40,384 bases of DNA from a virus. The notes under the pieces were generated by a model that made no database searches, was not told the DNA's origin, and saw nothing but the letters and a program-made list of their open reading frames with translations. The translations under genes were made by a program, and so were the position numbers. This document shows positions 31,211-38,630 of this stretch, one piece after another. Within the stretch, counting starts at the first letter, position 1; every line of letters begins with the position of its first letter. The stretch is from IMG/VR virus record IMGVR_UViG_3300048583_000339, positions 1 to 40,384 of that record; one strand, given 5' to 3'.

Positions 31211-31648
31211 ATGCGGGAGTTCAGCACGGTGACGGGCGGGGATGATCTGGCCAGCGTCGCGGGCGGGGTGCACCCGGCGATCACGCCGCGCCGCACCGCC
31301 GAAATGGTCGAGCATTTTCACGCGCATTTCGGTGTCGAGCAGTTCGATAAATGGGTGGTGAAGGCACAGCCGAACGCCCGGCAGATTTACGGCGCGGGGT
31401 GGAACGTCACCACCGCATCCGCGCCGGGCGTCGCGGCGCGGATGCGGGCGCTGGCCGAAGCCGGGCTGGTGCTGCTCTGCGCCGTGCGCCGCACCCGGCC
31501 CGATGGCGACACCGCCCACCCGTTCGATTTCGTCGCCATTCGCACGTCGAAGCCGGTGCCGAAGGGGTTTCCCGCGCTGCCGCCGGTGGCGGCGAAGCCG
31601 CAGGCGCCGGTGGTGGTCAAGATGCCGAAGCGGGGGGATCGGGAATGA
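31211..31648 (+). CDS. Early protein of unknown function
   Basis: A 145-residue protein. Of two close ATGs, 31211 has AGGAGG at 6-base spacing, while 31205 would overlap the ribosome site. The central part VHPAITPRRTAEMVEHFHAHFG, then RQIYGAGWNVTTASAPGVAARMRALAEAGLVLL, looks like a winged-helix-type alternation of helices and strands. The C-terminus is Pro/Lys-rich. A DNA-binding role is a guess. Coupled to the next gene by ATGA. Confidence 0.6.
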   Translation: MREFSTVTGGDDLASVAGGVHPAITPRRTAEMVEHFHAHFGVEQFDKWVVKAQPNARQIYGAGWNVTTASAPGVAARMRALAEAGLVLLCAVRRTRPDGDTAHPFDFVAIRTSKPVPKGFPALPPVAAKPQAPVVVKMPKRGDRE

Positions 31649-31956
31649 GCGGGTTCATCGTGCCTTCGGATGATGTGCGGTGGTGCGCGGCGCTGGCGAC
31701 GGCGTTGTCGGTGTGTTGCGCGGCGCCGGTGTCCGACCGGGTGGCGGAAGTGCGGGCGTTGATCGCCTCGCCGCCGGTGCAGATGTTGCCGGTGATGTGG
31801 CACGCCCTAATCGGCGCGGCGGAAAAATGGCTGGGCCAGTGCGATGCGGCGAAGCCGGGCGATCTGTTGCCCCAGTTCGCCGCCATCCGCCTGATCGAAA
31901 TGGCTTTGCGCGACAAGCCGGTGCCGGTGCCGGCCTGGGCGGAGCGGTGCGCATGA
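31645..31956 (+). CDS. Early protein of unknown function
   Basis: A 103-residue helical protein with several Cys residues (VRWCAALATALSVCCAAPVSDRV) and Trp in VMWHALIGAAEKWLGQCDAAKP. No family is recognised. Coupled upstream by ATGA (31645) and downstream to a short peptide ORF at 31953, in a tandem-repeat stretch. Confidence 0.6.
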   Translation: MSGFIVPSDDVRWCAALATALSVCCAAPVSDRVAEVRALIASPPVQMLPVMWHALIGAAEKWLGQCDAAKPGDLLPQFAAIRLIEMALRDKPVPVPAWAERCA

Positions 31957-32020
31957 GCCGGCAAAAAAACGTCGGAGCGGTGCGCATGAGCCGGCAAAAA
32001 ACGTCGGAGCGGTGTGCGTG
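31941..32020 (+). repeat. Tandem 32-33 bp repeat with start codons
   Basis: Unit 1 (31941-31973, 33 bp) and unit 2 (31974-32005, 32 bp) are identical except for one extra A in an A-run. A third, partial and diverged copy begins at 32006. Each full unit contains GCGCATGAGCCGG, so the start/stop overlap signal itself was duplicated. Confidence 0.85.
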
Positions 32021-32021
32021 A
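31953..32021 (+). CDS. 22-residue coupling peptide in tandem repeats
   Basis: ATG at 31953 overlaps the previous stop. The reading frame runs through both repeat units (MSRQKNVGAVRMSRQKTSERCA) and stops at 32019-32021 inside the GTG of the next gene (GTGA). It probably exists to carry ribosomes from one gene to the next after the duplication, rather than as a functional protein. Confidence 0.4.
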   Translation: MSRQKNVGAVRMSRQKTSERCA

Positions 32022-32305
32022 CCGCCGTGGTGCTGATCATCGTGCACCTGGTCGCGGCGGCGTGGTTTGCCTGGTCTGTCGGCACGTTGCTGCGCCTGCG
32101 CCGGGCGAATGCCGGGCTGGCGGAGGCGTGCGCCGTGTTGGCGGGCGAACGCGACCGGATGGCGACGGCGGTGATCGAAGCGACGGCGGCGCTCGACCGC
32201 TTTGCCGGTCGCGGTGGCGGGGTTTGGCGGCGGCAGCGGGCGCGGGATGCGGCGCGTGAGGGCCTGCCCGCGCAGATTTTCGGGGATGCGGAGGGGAGAA
32301 ACTGA
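32018..32305 (+). CDS. Membrane-anchored protein, early operon
   Basis: A 95-residue protein starting at GTG 32018 (another GTG at 32012 is possible). It has one N-terminal membrane segment (AVVLIIVHLVAAAWFAWSVGTLL) followed by a basic, helical, coiled-coil-like tail (ANAGLAEACAVLAGERDRMATAVIEATAAL). Shares one base with the next start (TGATG at 32303). No family is recognised. Confidence 0.55.
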   Translation: MTAVVLIIVHLVAAAWFAWSVGTLLRLRRANAGLAEACAVLAGERDRMATAVIEATAALDRFAGRGGGVWRRQRARDAAREGLPAQIFGDAEGRN

Positions 32306-32685
32306 TGACGGATCAATTCAGCCTGCGCCAGAATGTCAGTGAGCCGATTCACCGGGTGCTGGATTGCCTGGAGGATATCGCCGAAGGGCCGCTGGGCCGG
32401 GTGTCGGCCGAAGTGTTGATGGCGGAAATCGGCCTGGTGGGCGACACGGTGTTCGGCATTGCGCTGGCGCTGGCCGCGCCCGGGGTGGAGGAGACGGGCC
32501 CGGAACAAGCCGACCGGCAGCGGCGACAGGCCATCGCCGCGCTGCGCCACCCGCAAGCGGTGCAGATGGCGGCGCTGATGTTGCTGGCGATCGAGCATTG
32601 CGACCCGGGCCGCGCGCTCGACAGCGTGTTGCCGCCGAAGTTTGCGCTCGAGGATGGCGGGCCGTTGGAAGGTGCCGAACAATGA
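32305..32685 (+). CDS. Helical early protein of unknown function
   Basis: A 126-residue, mostly helical protein: QNVSEPIHRVLDCLEDIAEGPLG, then VSAEVLMAEIGLVGDTVFGIALALA, then HPQAVQMAALMLLAIEH. No motif is recognised. Coupled on both sides by stop/start overlap (TGATG at 32303 and ATGA at 32682). Presumed accessory to replication from its place in the operon. Confidence 0.55.
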   Translation: MTDQFSLRQNVSEPIHRVLDCLEDIAEGPLGRVSAEVLMAEIGLVGDTVFGIALALAAPGVEETGPEQADRQRRQAIAALRHPQAVQMAALMLLAIEHCDPGRALDSVLPPKFALEDGGPLEGAEQ

Positions 32686-33662
32686 GCGGCGGCGATTTCA
32701 TTTCGCGCAGCGAAGGCGCGATCTGTGCCCGGCGCGGCATCGATGACCGGGTGACGGTGGTGCGCGACCTTCAGCGGGTGATTGCCCGGCATGGCGAGGC
32801 CGGGGCGGCCGACCAGTTGACGGTCAGCGCCGGCTATCTGGCCAAGGTGATCGACCGCAAGGCCGAAATCAGCCGCGACCTGTTGGTGGGGATGTACGGC
32901 GTGGCGGGGTCGAAGCTGGTGCGCGGGCTGGCCAACACCGCTTTCGACGACGAAGTGGCAAAGCTGCTGTCGGCGGCGGGGGTGGGGCAGGCGTCGGGCA
33001 AGCTGGAAAGCGCGGTGGTGGCCAAGGTGCCCGCGCCTGAACCTGAACCGGTGGCGGCGAAGCCGCCGCCGTGGCGCCGCGAGGTTGACCCGACCGATGC
33101 CGGGCATCTGGAACTGGTAGCGATCTTGCGGCGGGCCGTCGAGGCGTTCGGCAGCAGGCGGCAGGCGGCGGAGCATTTCGGGTGGGGCATTTCCACGCTT
33201 GATTTCTTGAAGGCGGGGAACCGGGCGTTTTCACGGGCGCAGGCCGACAAGCTGCGCGCCTGGGCGGCGGCGAACCCTGAACAGGATGCATCGGCTGTCG
33301 TGCCCCTGGCGGCCGATGACAGGGGGGCGGAGGAAGTGCCGCCCCCCGCACCAGTTTCACCAGATACCGCCGACAGAGCCATGGATGCAGTTCCCCCGGC
33401 GCCCGTGGCCGCTGCTGTGTCGGCGGTGGCGGCGGTGCCTGCGGGGTGCACAACCCCTGATGTGGCGGCGCCGCCGATTGTTTCGACCTGTGAGGCCGAA
33501 GCGGCCAGCGATGCCATCGCGCGATCGGTCGACCTGTTGCAGGTCGAAGCCGATCTGCTGGCCAGCTGGTGCGACGCGGCGCGCATGGAAATCGGCATCT
33601 GGGAAGCCCGGCGCGGCAAGGTTATGCGCGCCATCGAGGCGCTGCAGGCGGTGGCGGCATGA
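32682..33662 (+). CDS. Protein with two HTH-like segments and Pro-rich linker
   Basis: A 326-residue protein. Residues about 22-80 resemble one helical DNA-binding unit (VIARHGEAGAADQLTVSAGYLAKVIDRKAEIS). Residues about 145-195 resemble another (AVEAFGSRRQAAEHFGWGISTLDFLKAGNR, then RAQADKLRAW). Pro/Ala-rich linkers lie at about 107-125 and 210-265, and the C-terminal 60 residues are a predicted helix. Tandem DNA-binding units and a placement before the replication genes suggest an origin-binding or regulatory protein. No family is recognised; the HTH reading is by eye. Confidence 0.5.
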   Translation: MSGGDFISRSEGAICARRGIDDRVTVVRDLQRVIARHGEAGAADQLTVSAGYLAKVIDRKAEISRDLLVGMYGVAGSKLVRGLANTAFDDEVAKLLSAAGVGQASGKLESAVVAKVPAPEPEPVAAKPPPWRREVDPTDAGHLELVAILRRAVEAFGSRRQAAEHFGWGISTLDFLKAGNRAFSRAQADKLRAWAAANPEQDASAVVPLAADDRGAEEVPPPAPVSPDTADRAMDAVPPAPVAAAVSAVAAVPAGCTTPDVAAPPIVSTCEAEAASDAIARSVDLLQVEADLLASWCDAARMEIGIWEARRGKVMRAIEALQAVAA

Positions 33663-33958
33663 GCGGCCAGCTCGACCCTGCCGTGCAGGAAGCGTTGCGG
33701 GTGGCGGGGTTTGCCCTGTTCCAGTCGATCAACCATGAAATCAACCGGCAGATCGCGCGGATGGTGGCGGGCGGGTTTGCGCCCGAAGTGGTGGCGCTGG
33801 CGGCGATCAACGCCAGCGCGACGTTGCTGGCCAATGCCCTGACCAGCCAGATTTGCGCCGACCGCCGCGAGGAAGTGACCGCCGATATTGTCGGCGAAGT
33901 GACCGCCGCGGTGCGCCACGGGATGCGGCCGCACGCCGGGCCGGTGACGATCCAGTGA
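33659..33958 (+). CDS. Helical early protein of unknown function
   Basis: A 99-residue protein: VQEALRVAGFALFQSINHEINRQIARMVAGGFAPEVVALAAINASATLLANALTSQI, then a charged stretch with REEVTADIVGEV. Mainly amphipathic helix with no membrane segment. Starts within the previous stop and ends within the GTG of the thioredoxin-like gene. No family is recognised. Confidence 0.55.
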   Translation: MSGQLDPAVQEALRVAGFALFQSINHEINRQIARMVAGGFAPEVVALAAINASATLLANALTSQICADRREEVTADIVGEVTAAVRHGMRPHAGPVTIQ

Positions 33959-34323
33959 CGGCCGCCGACCTGCCCGCCCTGCGCGCCCTGACCGATGCGG
34001 ATTTTGCCGCGGCGGTGTCGGTGCCGGGGGCGACGCTGGTGCATTTCACCGCGACCTGGTGCGCGCCGTGCACGCGGGCGGCGGTCGAAGTGGCCGGGCT
34101 GTTCGCCGATCTGCGCGGGCGCAAGCGGGCCGCGCGCGCGCCAGCGATTCCTGTGGTGATGACGGCCGACATCGATGCGGCGCCGCACGCGGCCAACGCC
34201 GCCGGCCTGACCGGGGTGCCGTGCCTGGTGCTGTACCGCGACGGGGCGCGCGCCGCCCAGCTGACCGGGCAATGGTCGCGGCAAACCTTACGCGAATGGT
34301 TCGATGGGGTGATGGAGGGATGA
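33955..34323 (+). CDS. Thioredoxin-like protein
   Basis: A 122-residue protein with a thioredoxin fold pattern: a strand TLVHFTATWCAPC, whose WCAPC places the redox Cys pair at residues 41 and 44, then a long helix, a strand IPVVMTADIDAA, and GVPCLVLYRDG with the cis-Pro. The order of strand, active site, helix, strand, cis-Pro and strand is the thioredoxin core. It starts at GTG (GTGA overlap). Lying directly before the sliding clamp gene, it might feed electrons to nucleotide reduction or to sulfur chemistry, or serve polymerase processivity as host thioredoxin does for T7. Confidence 0.8.
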   Translation: MTAADLPALRALTDADFAAAVSVPGATLVHFTATWCAPCTRAAVEVAGLFADLRGRKRAARAPAIPVVMTADIDAAPHAANAAGLTGVPCLVLYRDGARAAQLTGQWSRQTLREWFDGVMEG

Positions 34324-35468
34324 CGGTGACGAAACAGGCGAAGATCGCGGTGCCGGTGGTGCTGGAACGGGCCGCGCTGGCCAAGGTGCTGGCGGTGGTG
34401 ATGGGGGCAGTTGACCGCCATGCGACGATTCCGGTGCTGGGCAATGTCGCGTTGCGGCATGAAAAGGGCGTGCTGACGATTGCAGGCACCAATCTTGACC
34501 AGGTGTTGACGGTCGATGTCGACACCGGCGGCGGCGATGATTTCGCCACCACGGTCAACGCCGGGCGACTGGCGGCGCTGGTGAAGGCGATGACCAGCCC
34601 GGAAGTGGCGCTGTCGATCAGCGACAAGGGCAAGCTGGTGGTGGCCGGCGGCGGCAGCGACGCGGTGTTGCACACCATCGCGCATGACGATTTCCCGGCG
34701 GCGCACGGCGTGCCGGAAGTCATCAGCAGCATCGACCCGGTGCGCTTTGCCGCCGATCTGGCGTTTGTGATGCCGGCGGTGTCGACCGACGAAACGCGCT
34801 ATTATCTGAACGGTGTCTGCCTGTGGCCGCGCGGCGGTGATGACGAAGATCTGGCGGTGGTGGCGAGCGATGACCACCGGTTGCACATGGTGTCGATGCC
34901 GCGCATTCCGGCGGTGTGCGACCTGCCGCGCCCGCCGATTTTGCCGACACGTTTCTGTGCGATGATGCGGCAGTTGATCGCGGCGAATGCCGGGGAAGCG
35001 ACCGCCGATTTCGGCCTGACCAACGGCAAGGCGGTGTTTCGCATCGGGCGGTGGCAGCTGACATCAAAGTTGATCGATGGGACATTCCCGGATTGGTCGC
35101 GGGTGGTGCCGGCGCCCGGCGGGGTTGAGGTGACGGTTTTGGCCAAGGCGTTGACCGATGCGGTGGGCACGGTGGCGGCGATCACCAGCGAAAAAGTCAG
35201 CGCGGTGACCCTGACCCATGATGACGGGGCGCTGGTCACTTCATGCGTGTCGCCGGAGCATGGCGAGGCGCGGGCACGGGTGCGCGGCGGCACGGTGCCG
35301 GCGTTCGATTTCCGCATCGGGTTCAACCACAAATATCTGACCCAGGTGATGCGCATTTTCGCCGGGGCCGATGTCGCCGCCCAGTTTATCGACCCCGCCG
35401 CGCCGGTGATCTGGCGGTGTCCGGATGTGCCGGGGCGGTTGGTCGTCCTGATGCCGATGATGGTGTGA
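34320..35468 (+). CDS. dnaN: DNA polymerase III beta subunit (sliding clamp)
   Basis: A 382-residue protein, close to the usual DnaN length of about 366-375. Three clamp domains can be traced. Recognisable segments are LERAALAKVLAVVMGAVDRHATIPVLGNVAL at the start, TIAGTNLDQVLTVDVD, RYYLNGVCLWP, VVASDDHRLHMVSM, IDGTFPDWSRVVP, and the end LVVLMPMMV in place of the usual VVMPMRL. A phage-encoded clamp would tie host or phage polymerase to the phage template. The start overlaps the thioredoxin-like stop (ATGA). Well supported. Confidence 0.93.
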   Translation: MTVTKQAKIAVPVVLERAALAKVLAVVMGAVDRHATIPVLGNVALRHEKGVLTIAGTNLDQVLTVDVDTGGGDDFATTVNAGRLAALVKAMTSPEVALSISDKGKLVVAGGGSDAVLHTIAHDDFPAAHGVPEVISSIDPVRFAADLAFVMPAVSTDETRYYLNGVCLWPRGGDDEDLAVVASDDHRLHMVSMPRIPAVCDLPRPPILPTRFCAMMRQLIAANAGEATADFGLTNGKAVFRIGRWQLTSKLIDGTFPDWSRVVPAPGGVEVTVLAKALTDAVGTVAAITSEKVSAVTLTHDDGALVTSCVSPEHGEARARVRGGTVPAFDFRIGFNHKYLTQVMRIFAGADVAAQFIDPAAPVIWRCPDVPGRLVVLMPMMV

Positions 35469-35470
35469 CG

Positions 35471-35668
35471 ATGGCCGGCAAGGTGCAGGTGGTCGAGGCG
35501 GCGGCGGCCTTGCCGCGGTTTCGGATGTGGCGGCGGCGGGGCGGGGTGATGGCCTATGCCGAATATGCGCTGGGGCGGCAGATGGTGTCGGCGACGGTCG
35601 GGCCGTTCGACACGGCGGATGCGGCGGCGCGGGCGTTGCTGACGGCGACGCGGCAGGTGGTGCTGTGA
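35471..35668 (+). CDS. Small basic protein after the clamp
   Basis: A 65-residue basic protein: QVVEAAAALPRFRMWRRRGGVMAYAEYALGRQMVSATVGPF, ending with a hydrophobic helix. Two bases separate it from the clamp stop, and its end overlaps the next GTG (GTGA). A DNA- or clamp-binding role could be imagined, but nothing in the sequence proves it. Confidence 0.55.
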   Translation: MAGKVQVVEAAAALPRFRMWRRRGGVMAYAEYALGRQMVSATVGPFDTADAAARALLTATRQVVL

Positions 35669-36018
35669 GCGTGTCCGGGGATGCGCCGGTGGGGCGGGTG
35701 GTGCCCGATGCGGGGCAGCGGGTGCTGGCGATTGCGGTTGACGCGCTGGGCCGGCCGCGCGCCGAAATTCTGGGGCGGTGCCGGATGCCGGGGGTGCTGC
35801 GCCCGCGGTGGGCGGCGATGGTCGCGCTGCGCCGGGCCGGCATGTCCTATTCGGTGATCGGGCGGCGGATGCGGCGCAACCACACATCGGTCATTCACGC
35901 CGTGGCGCGCGGCGAGGCGATGGCGGCGCGGGATGCGGAATTCGCCGCCCTGGTCGACCGGATGGTGGCGGCGATCGTGCCGGCGGCGGCCGTGCCGGTC
36001 GATTCCGGCGAGGGCTGA
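35665..36018 (+). CDS. DnaA domain IV-like DNA-binding protein
   Basis: A 117-residue protein starting at GTG 35665. RPRWAAMVALRRAGMSYSVIGRRMRRNHTSVIHAVARGE matches the C-terminal DNA-binding domain of DnaA in pattern: a first helix, SYxxIG, then RxHTSVIHA, the signature that reads the DnaA box. No AAA+ domain is present. It may bind DnaA-box-like sites at the phage origin or at host oriC. Clamp and primase genes nearby support a replication role. Confidence 0.8.
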   Translation: MSVSGDAPVGRVVPDAGQRVLAIAVDALGRPRAEILGRCRMPGVLRPRWAAMVALRRAGMSYSVIGRRMRRNHTSVIHAVARGEAMAARDAEFAALVDRMVAAIVPAAAVPVDSGEG

Positions 36019-36022
36019 ACCC

Positions 36023-36226
36023 ATGACAAGCGGGGATGATCGCGCCGATGCGGCGCAACAGGAAACTGCCCCCCAAATTCGGGGCGCAATCCGGGGTGGG
36101 GCGGTTTGTCGGCCGGGGGAACATCGTTGCCTGGCGCTGATGCTGGGGTTTTTTGCCATTGAGGCGACGGGCGCCATCGATGACCTGACCCGAGCGGCGG
36201 TGGCGCGGTGTGAGGCGCAACTGTGA
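36023..36226 (+). CDS. Small early protein of unknown function
   Basis: A 67-residue protein (MTSGDDRADAAQQETAPQIRGAIRGGAVCRPGEHRCLALMLGFFAIEATGAIDDLTRAAVARC). Gly/Ala-rich, one helix at the end. Its stop overlaps the primase GTG (GTGA). No family is recognised. Confidence 0.5.
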   Translation: MTSGDDRADAAQQETAPQIRGAIRGGAVCRPGEHRCLALMLGFFAIEATGAIDDLTRAAVARCEAQL

Positions 36227-37401
36227 CCGGTGGCGATCTGTTCGAGCGCGCCAAGGCGGTTGACCTGGTGCAGCTGGTGCGGGCGCTGGGGGTGAAGTTG
36301 CGCGCTGGCGCGCGGGCGCGGGGGTTTTGTCCGATCTGTCGGGCGGGGGAAAAGTCGGGTTCGACGCCGTTTTCGGTGGATGGAGCCAAGGGGCTGTTCA
36401 AGTGCTTTGCCTGTGGCGCCGCCGGGGATGCGGTGCAGTTCGAGCAGCTGACCGGCGGGTGGGCGAGTGCGGCGGATGCGGCGCGGGCGTTGCTGGGCGA
36501 GGTGCGGGGCGATGCGGTGCGCGTGGCGCGACCGGCGGCGGTGCGGGTGGTGCCCGAGGCACGCGGCGATGCGGTGTTCGTTGATGGTGCGGCCGTGGCC
36601 GCCTGGCTGTCCGAACACTCCGTGCCGGGGATGGCGTCGCCGGTGTTCGACTGGCTGGCGGCGCGGGGGTTGATGCCGCTGGCCATCGATGGGGCGATTG
36701 ACCGGTTGCGGTGGTGTTCGGCGGCGCCCGTGGCGGCCTGGGCGGTGCGGGGGGCGGGGGATGAGGTGCGGCCGCCCGCCGGCGTGCCGCGGTGCGGGGC
36801 GATGGTGGCGCCGTTGGTGCGCGGGGATGGCAGCGCGGCCGGGGCGGTGCATGTGACCTATCTGGCGCCGGGCGGGCGGGCGAAGGCGGATCTTCGGCGG
36901 CGGGATGGATCGGCGATGCCTTCGCGCAAGATGTTCGGTGCGGCGCGCGGCGCGGGGTTTCCGCTGACCGATCTGGACGGGCCCGGGCCGTTGCTGGTCG
37001 GCGAGGGCATCGAAACGGTGTGGGCGGTGGCGCAGGGCTGGGAGGGGCCGGTGCGGGCGGTGGCGGTGCTGTCGCTCGATAATCTGCAGGGCAGGGTGGT
37101 GAAGGATGACGCCGGCAGCTGGCGGATCGATGCGCCGGAAGCCGACCCGGCCAGGCCGCCGTTCACGATTCCGGCGGCGGGTGACGTGGTGATCCTGTGC
37201 GATGCCGATATGGCGCCGGTGCCGGCCCTGGTGCGCGACGGGCGGCGGGGCAAGCCGGTGCAGGTGCGGCTGACGGCGTTGCAGCGGGCGGAGCTGTGCG
37301 GGGCGCTGGCGGCGCAGGCGTGGCTGCGCGCCGGGGCCACCAGCGTGCGGGCGATCAGGCCGCGCTTGGGGCTGGATTTCAATGATGCGGTGCGGGGATG
37401 A
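36223..37401 (+). CDS. DNA primase, CHC2 zinc finger plus TOPRIM
   Basis: A 392-residue protein starting at GTG 36223. Residues 36-64 hold a CHC2-type zinc site, CPIC (36, 39) and CFAC (61, 64), with SFxxxKGLFKCF between. Residues about 257-330 form the TOPRIM part: LLVGEGIETVWAVA with Glu261, and VVILCDADMAP with Asp327 and Asp329. A FNDAVRG-like end is typical. This is the layout of phage primases of the toprim domain family. It would lay RNA primers, working with the helicase encoded two genes downstream. Confidence 0.9.
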   Translation: MTGGDLFERAKAVDLVQLVRALGVKLRAGARARGFCPICRAGEKSGSTPFSVDGAKGLFKCFACGAAGDAVQFEQLTGGWASAADAARALLGEVRGDAVRVARPAAVRVVPEARGDAVFVDGAAVAAWLSEHSVPGMASPVFDWLAARGLMPLAIDGAIDRLRWCSAAPVAAWAVRGAGDEVRPPAGVPRCGAMVAPLVRGDGSAAGAVHVTYLAPGGRAKADLRRRDGSAMPSRKMFGAARGAGFPLTDLDGPGPLLVGEGIETVWAVAQGWEGPVRAVAVLSLDNLQGRVVKDDAGSWRIDAPEADPARPPFTIPAAGDVVILCDADMAPVPALVRDGRRGKPVQVRLTALQRAELCGALAAQAWLRAGATSVRAIRPRLGLDFNDAVRG

Positions 37402-38630
37402 GCGATCTGCTATCCAGCGCCAGCGAAATCGCCATGGTCGGCGCGGAAGCTGTCGAACTGACGCTTCAATCGCTGCGGGCTTATTGGGACCGCCACGATC
37501 ATGTTTCTGTCGCATGGTCCGGGGGTAAGGACAGCACGGCGGCATTGACCGTGTTAATTCACTTGATCGATGCCGGGCTGCTGCCGCAGCCGCAGCGGCT
37601 GTGGGTTTTCTATGCCGACACAAGGCAGGAACTGCCGCCGATTCAGGTTGCCGCCGATGCGATGATCGTGAAGCTGCGCCAGCGGAACTGGATCACTGTC
37701 GAGGTGGTGCGCGCGCCGGTCGATAAGCGGTTCCTGGTTTATATTCTGGGGCGCGGTGTACCGCCGCCGAACAACAACACGCTGCGCTGGTGCACCCGGC
37801 AGATCAAGGTCGACCCGATGGCGGCGGCGCTTGAAATGGCGCTTGAGCGCATTCCTGGCAGTGTGTTGATGATCACTGGCGTGCGCCAAGGCGAAAGCGC
37901 CATCCGCGATGGTCGCATCAGCATGTCGTGCAGCAGAGACGGCGCCGAATGTGGGCAGGGCTGGTATCAGCAGGTGCTGCCGCAGGCGAAGGGTATTCGC
38001 GGCCGGATGGCCACGCTGGCGCCGCTGCTGCACTGGCGGGTTTGTCAGGTCTGGGACTGGTTGAAGATTTGCGCGCCGCAGGCGGCTTTTGGTGGGTGGG
38101 ACACGGCAATTCTTGCCGATGCCTATGGTGGTGACGATGCGACCGAGATTGAAGCGCGCACGGGCTGCATCGCCTGCCCGCTGGCGTCTGAAGATGTCGC
38201 CTTGAAAACCATCGTGGCCATGCCGCATTGGGCCTATCTGTCGCCGTTGCTGCGCCTTCGCCCGCTGTATCGTTCGCTGCGACTGATGGAGAACCGGCTG
38301 CGGAAAGCCGAACCGGAAGTGTTGAAGGATGGAAGCCTGTCTAAATCGGGCCAGCGGGCCGGGCCGATCAAGCTGGAAGCGCGACTGTCTGCGCTTGAAA
38401 CGGTGCTGGAAATCCAGCGCGAAGTGAATGCTGCGGCTGATCTGCGGGGCAGGCCGCGGCTCGACATTCTGAACGGCGAGGAAGAAGCGCGCATTCGCCA
38501 GCTGATTGCCCAAAACACTTGGCCCCAGCGGTGGGACGGCACCGAGGTCAGCGCCGATGCGTGGCTTGATCGCATCAATGAGGATGGCACCGTCGAGCCG
38601 ATCCTGTTCAGAGAGCTGGTCGGCCGATGA
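37398..38630 (+). CDS. DndC/PAPS-reductase-like sulfurtransferase protein
   Basis: A 410-residue protein. SGGKDST at 41-47 is the PP-loop, followed by FYADTRQELPP, RWCTRQIKVDP with Cys132, GVRQGESAIRDGR at 161-173 (close to the G(V/I)RxxES signature of DndC), and Cys178, Cys185, and GCIACPL with Cys257 and Cys260, which may hold an iron-sulfur cluster. Such proteins activate sulfate or sulfur for transfer; DndC acts in DNA phosphorothioation. No dndA, B, D or E neighbour is present. The base composition looks less GC-rich than in the adjoining primase gene. It is overlapped on both sides (ATGA). Confidence 0.8.
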   Translation: MSDLLSSASEIAMVGAEAVELTLQSLRAYWDRHDHVSVAWSGGKDSTAALTVLIHLIDAGLLPQPQRLWVFYADTRQELPPIQVAADAMIVKLRQRNWITVEVVRAPVDKRFLVYILGRGVPPPNNNTLRWCTRQIKVDPMAAALEMALERIPGSVLMITGVRQGESAIRDGRISMSCSRDGAECGQGWYQQVLPQAKGIRGRMATLAPLLHWRVCQVWDWLKICAPQAAFGGWDTAILADAYGGDDATEIEARTGCIACPLASEDVALKTIVAMPHWAYLSPLLRLRPLYRSLRLMENRLRKAEPEVLKDGSLSKSGQRAGPIKLEARLSALETVLEIQREVNAAADLRGRPRLDILNGEEEARIRQLIAQNTWPQRWDGTEVSADAWLDRINEDGTVEPILFRELVGR

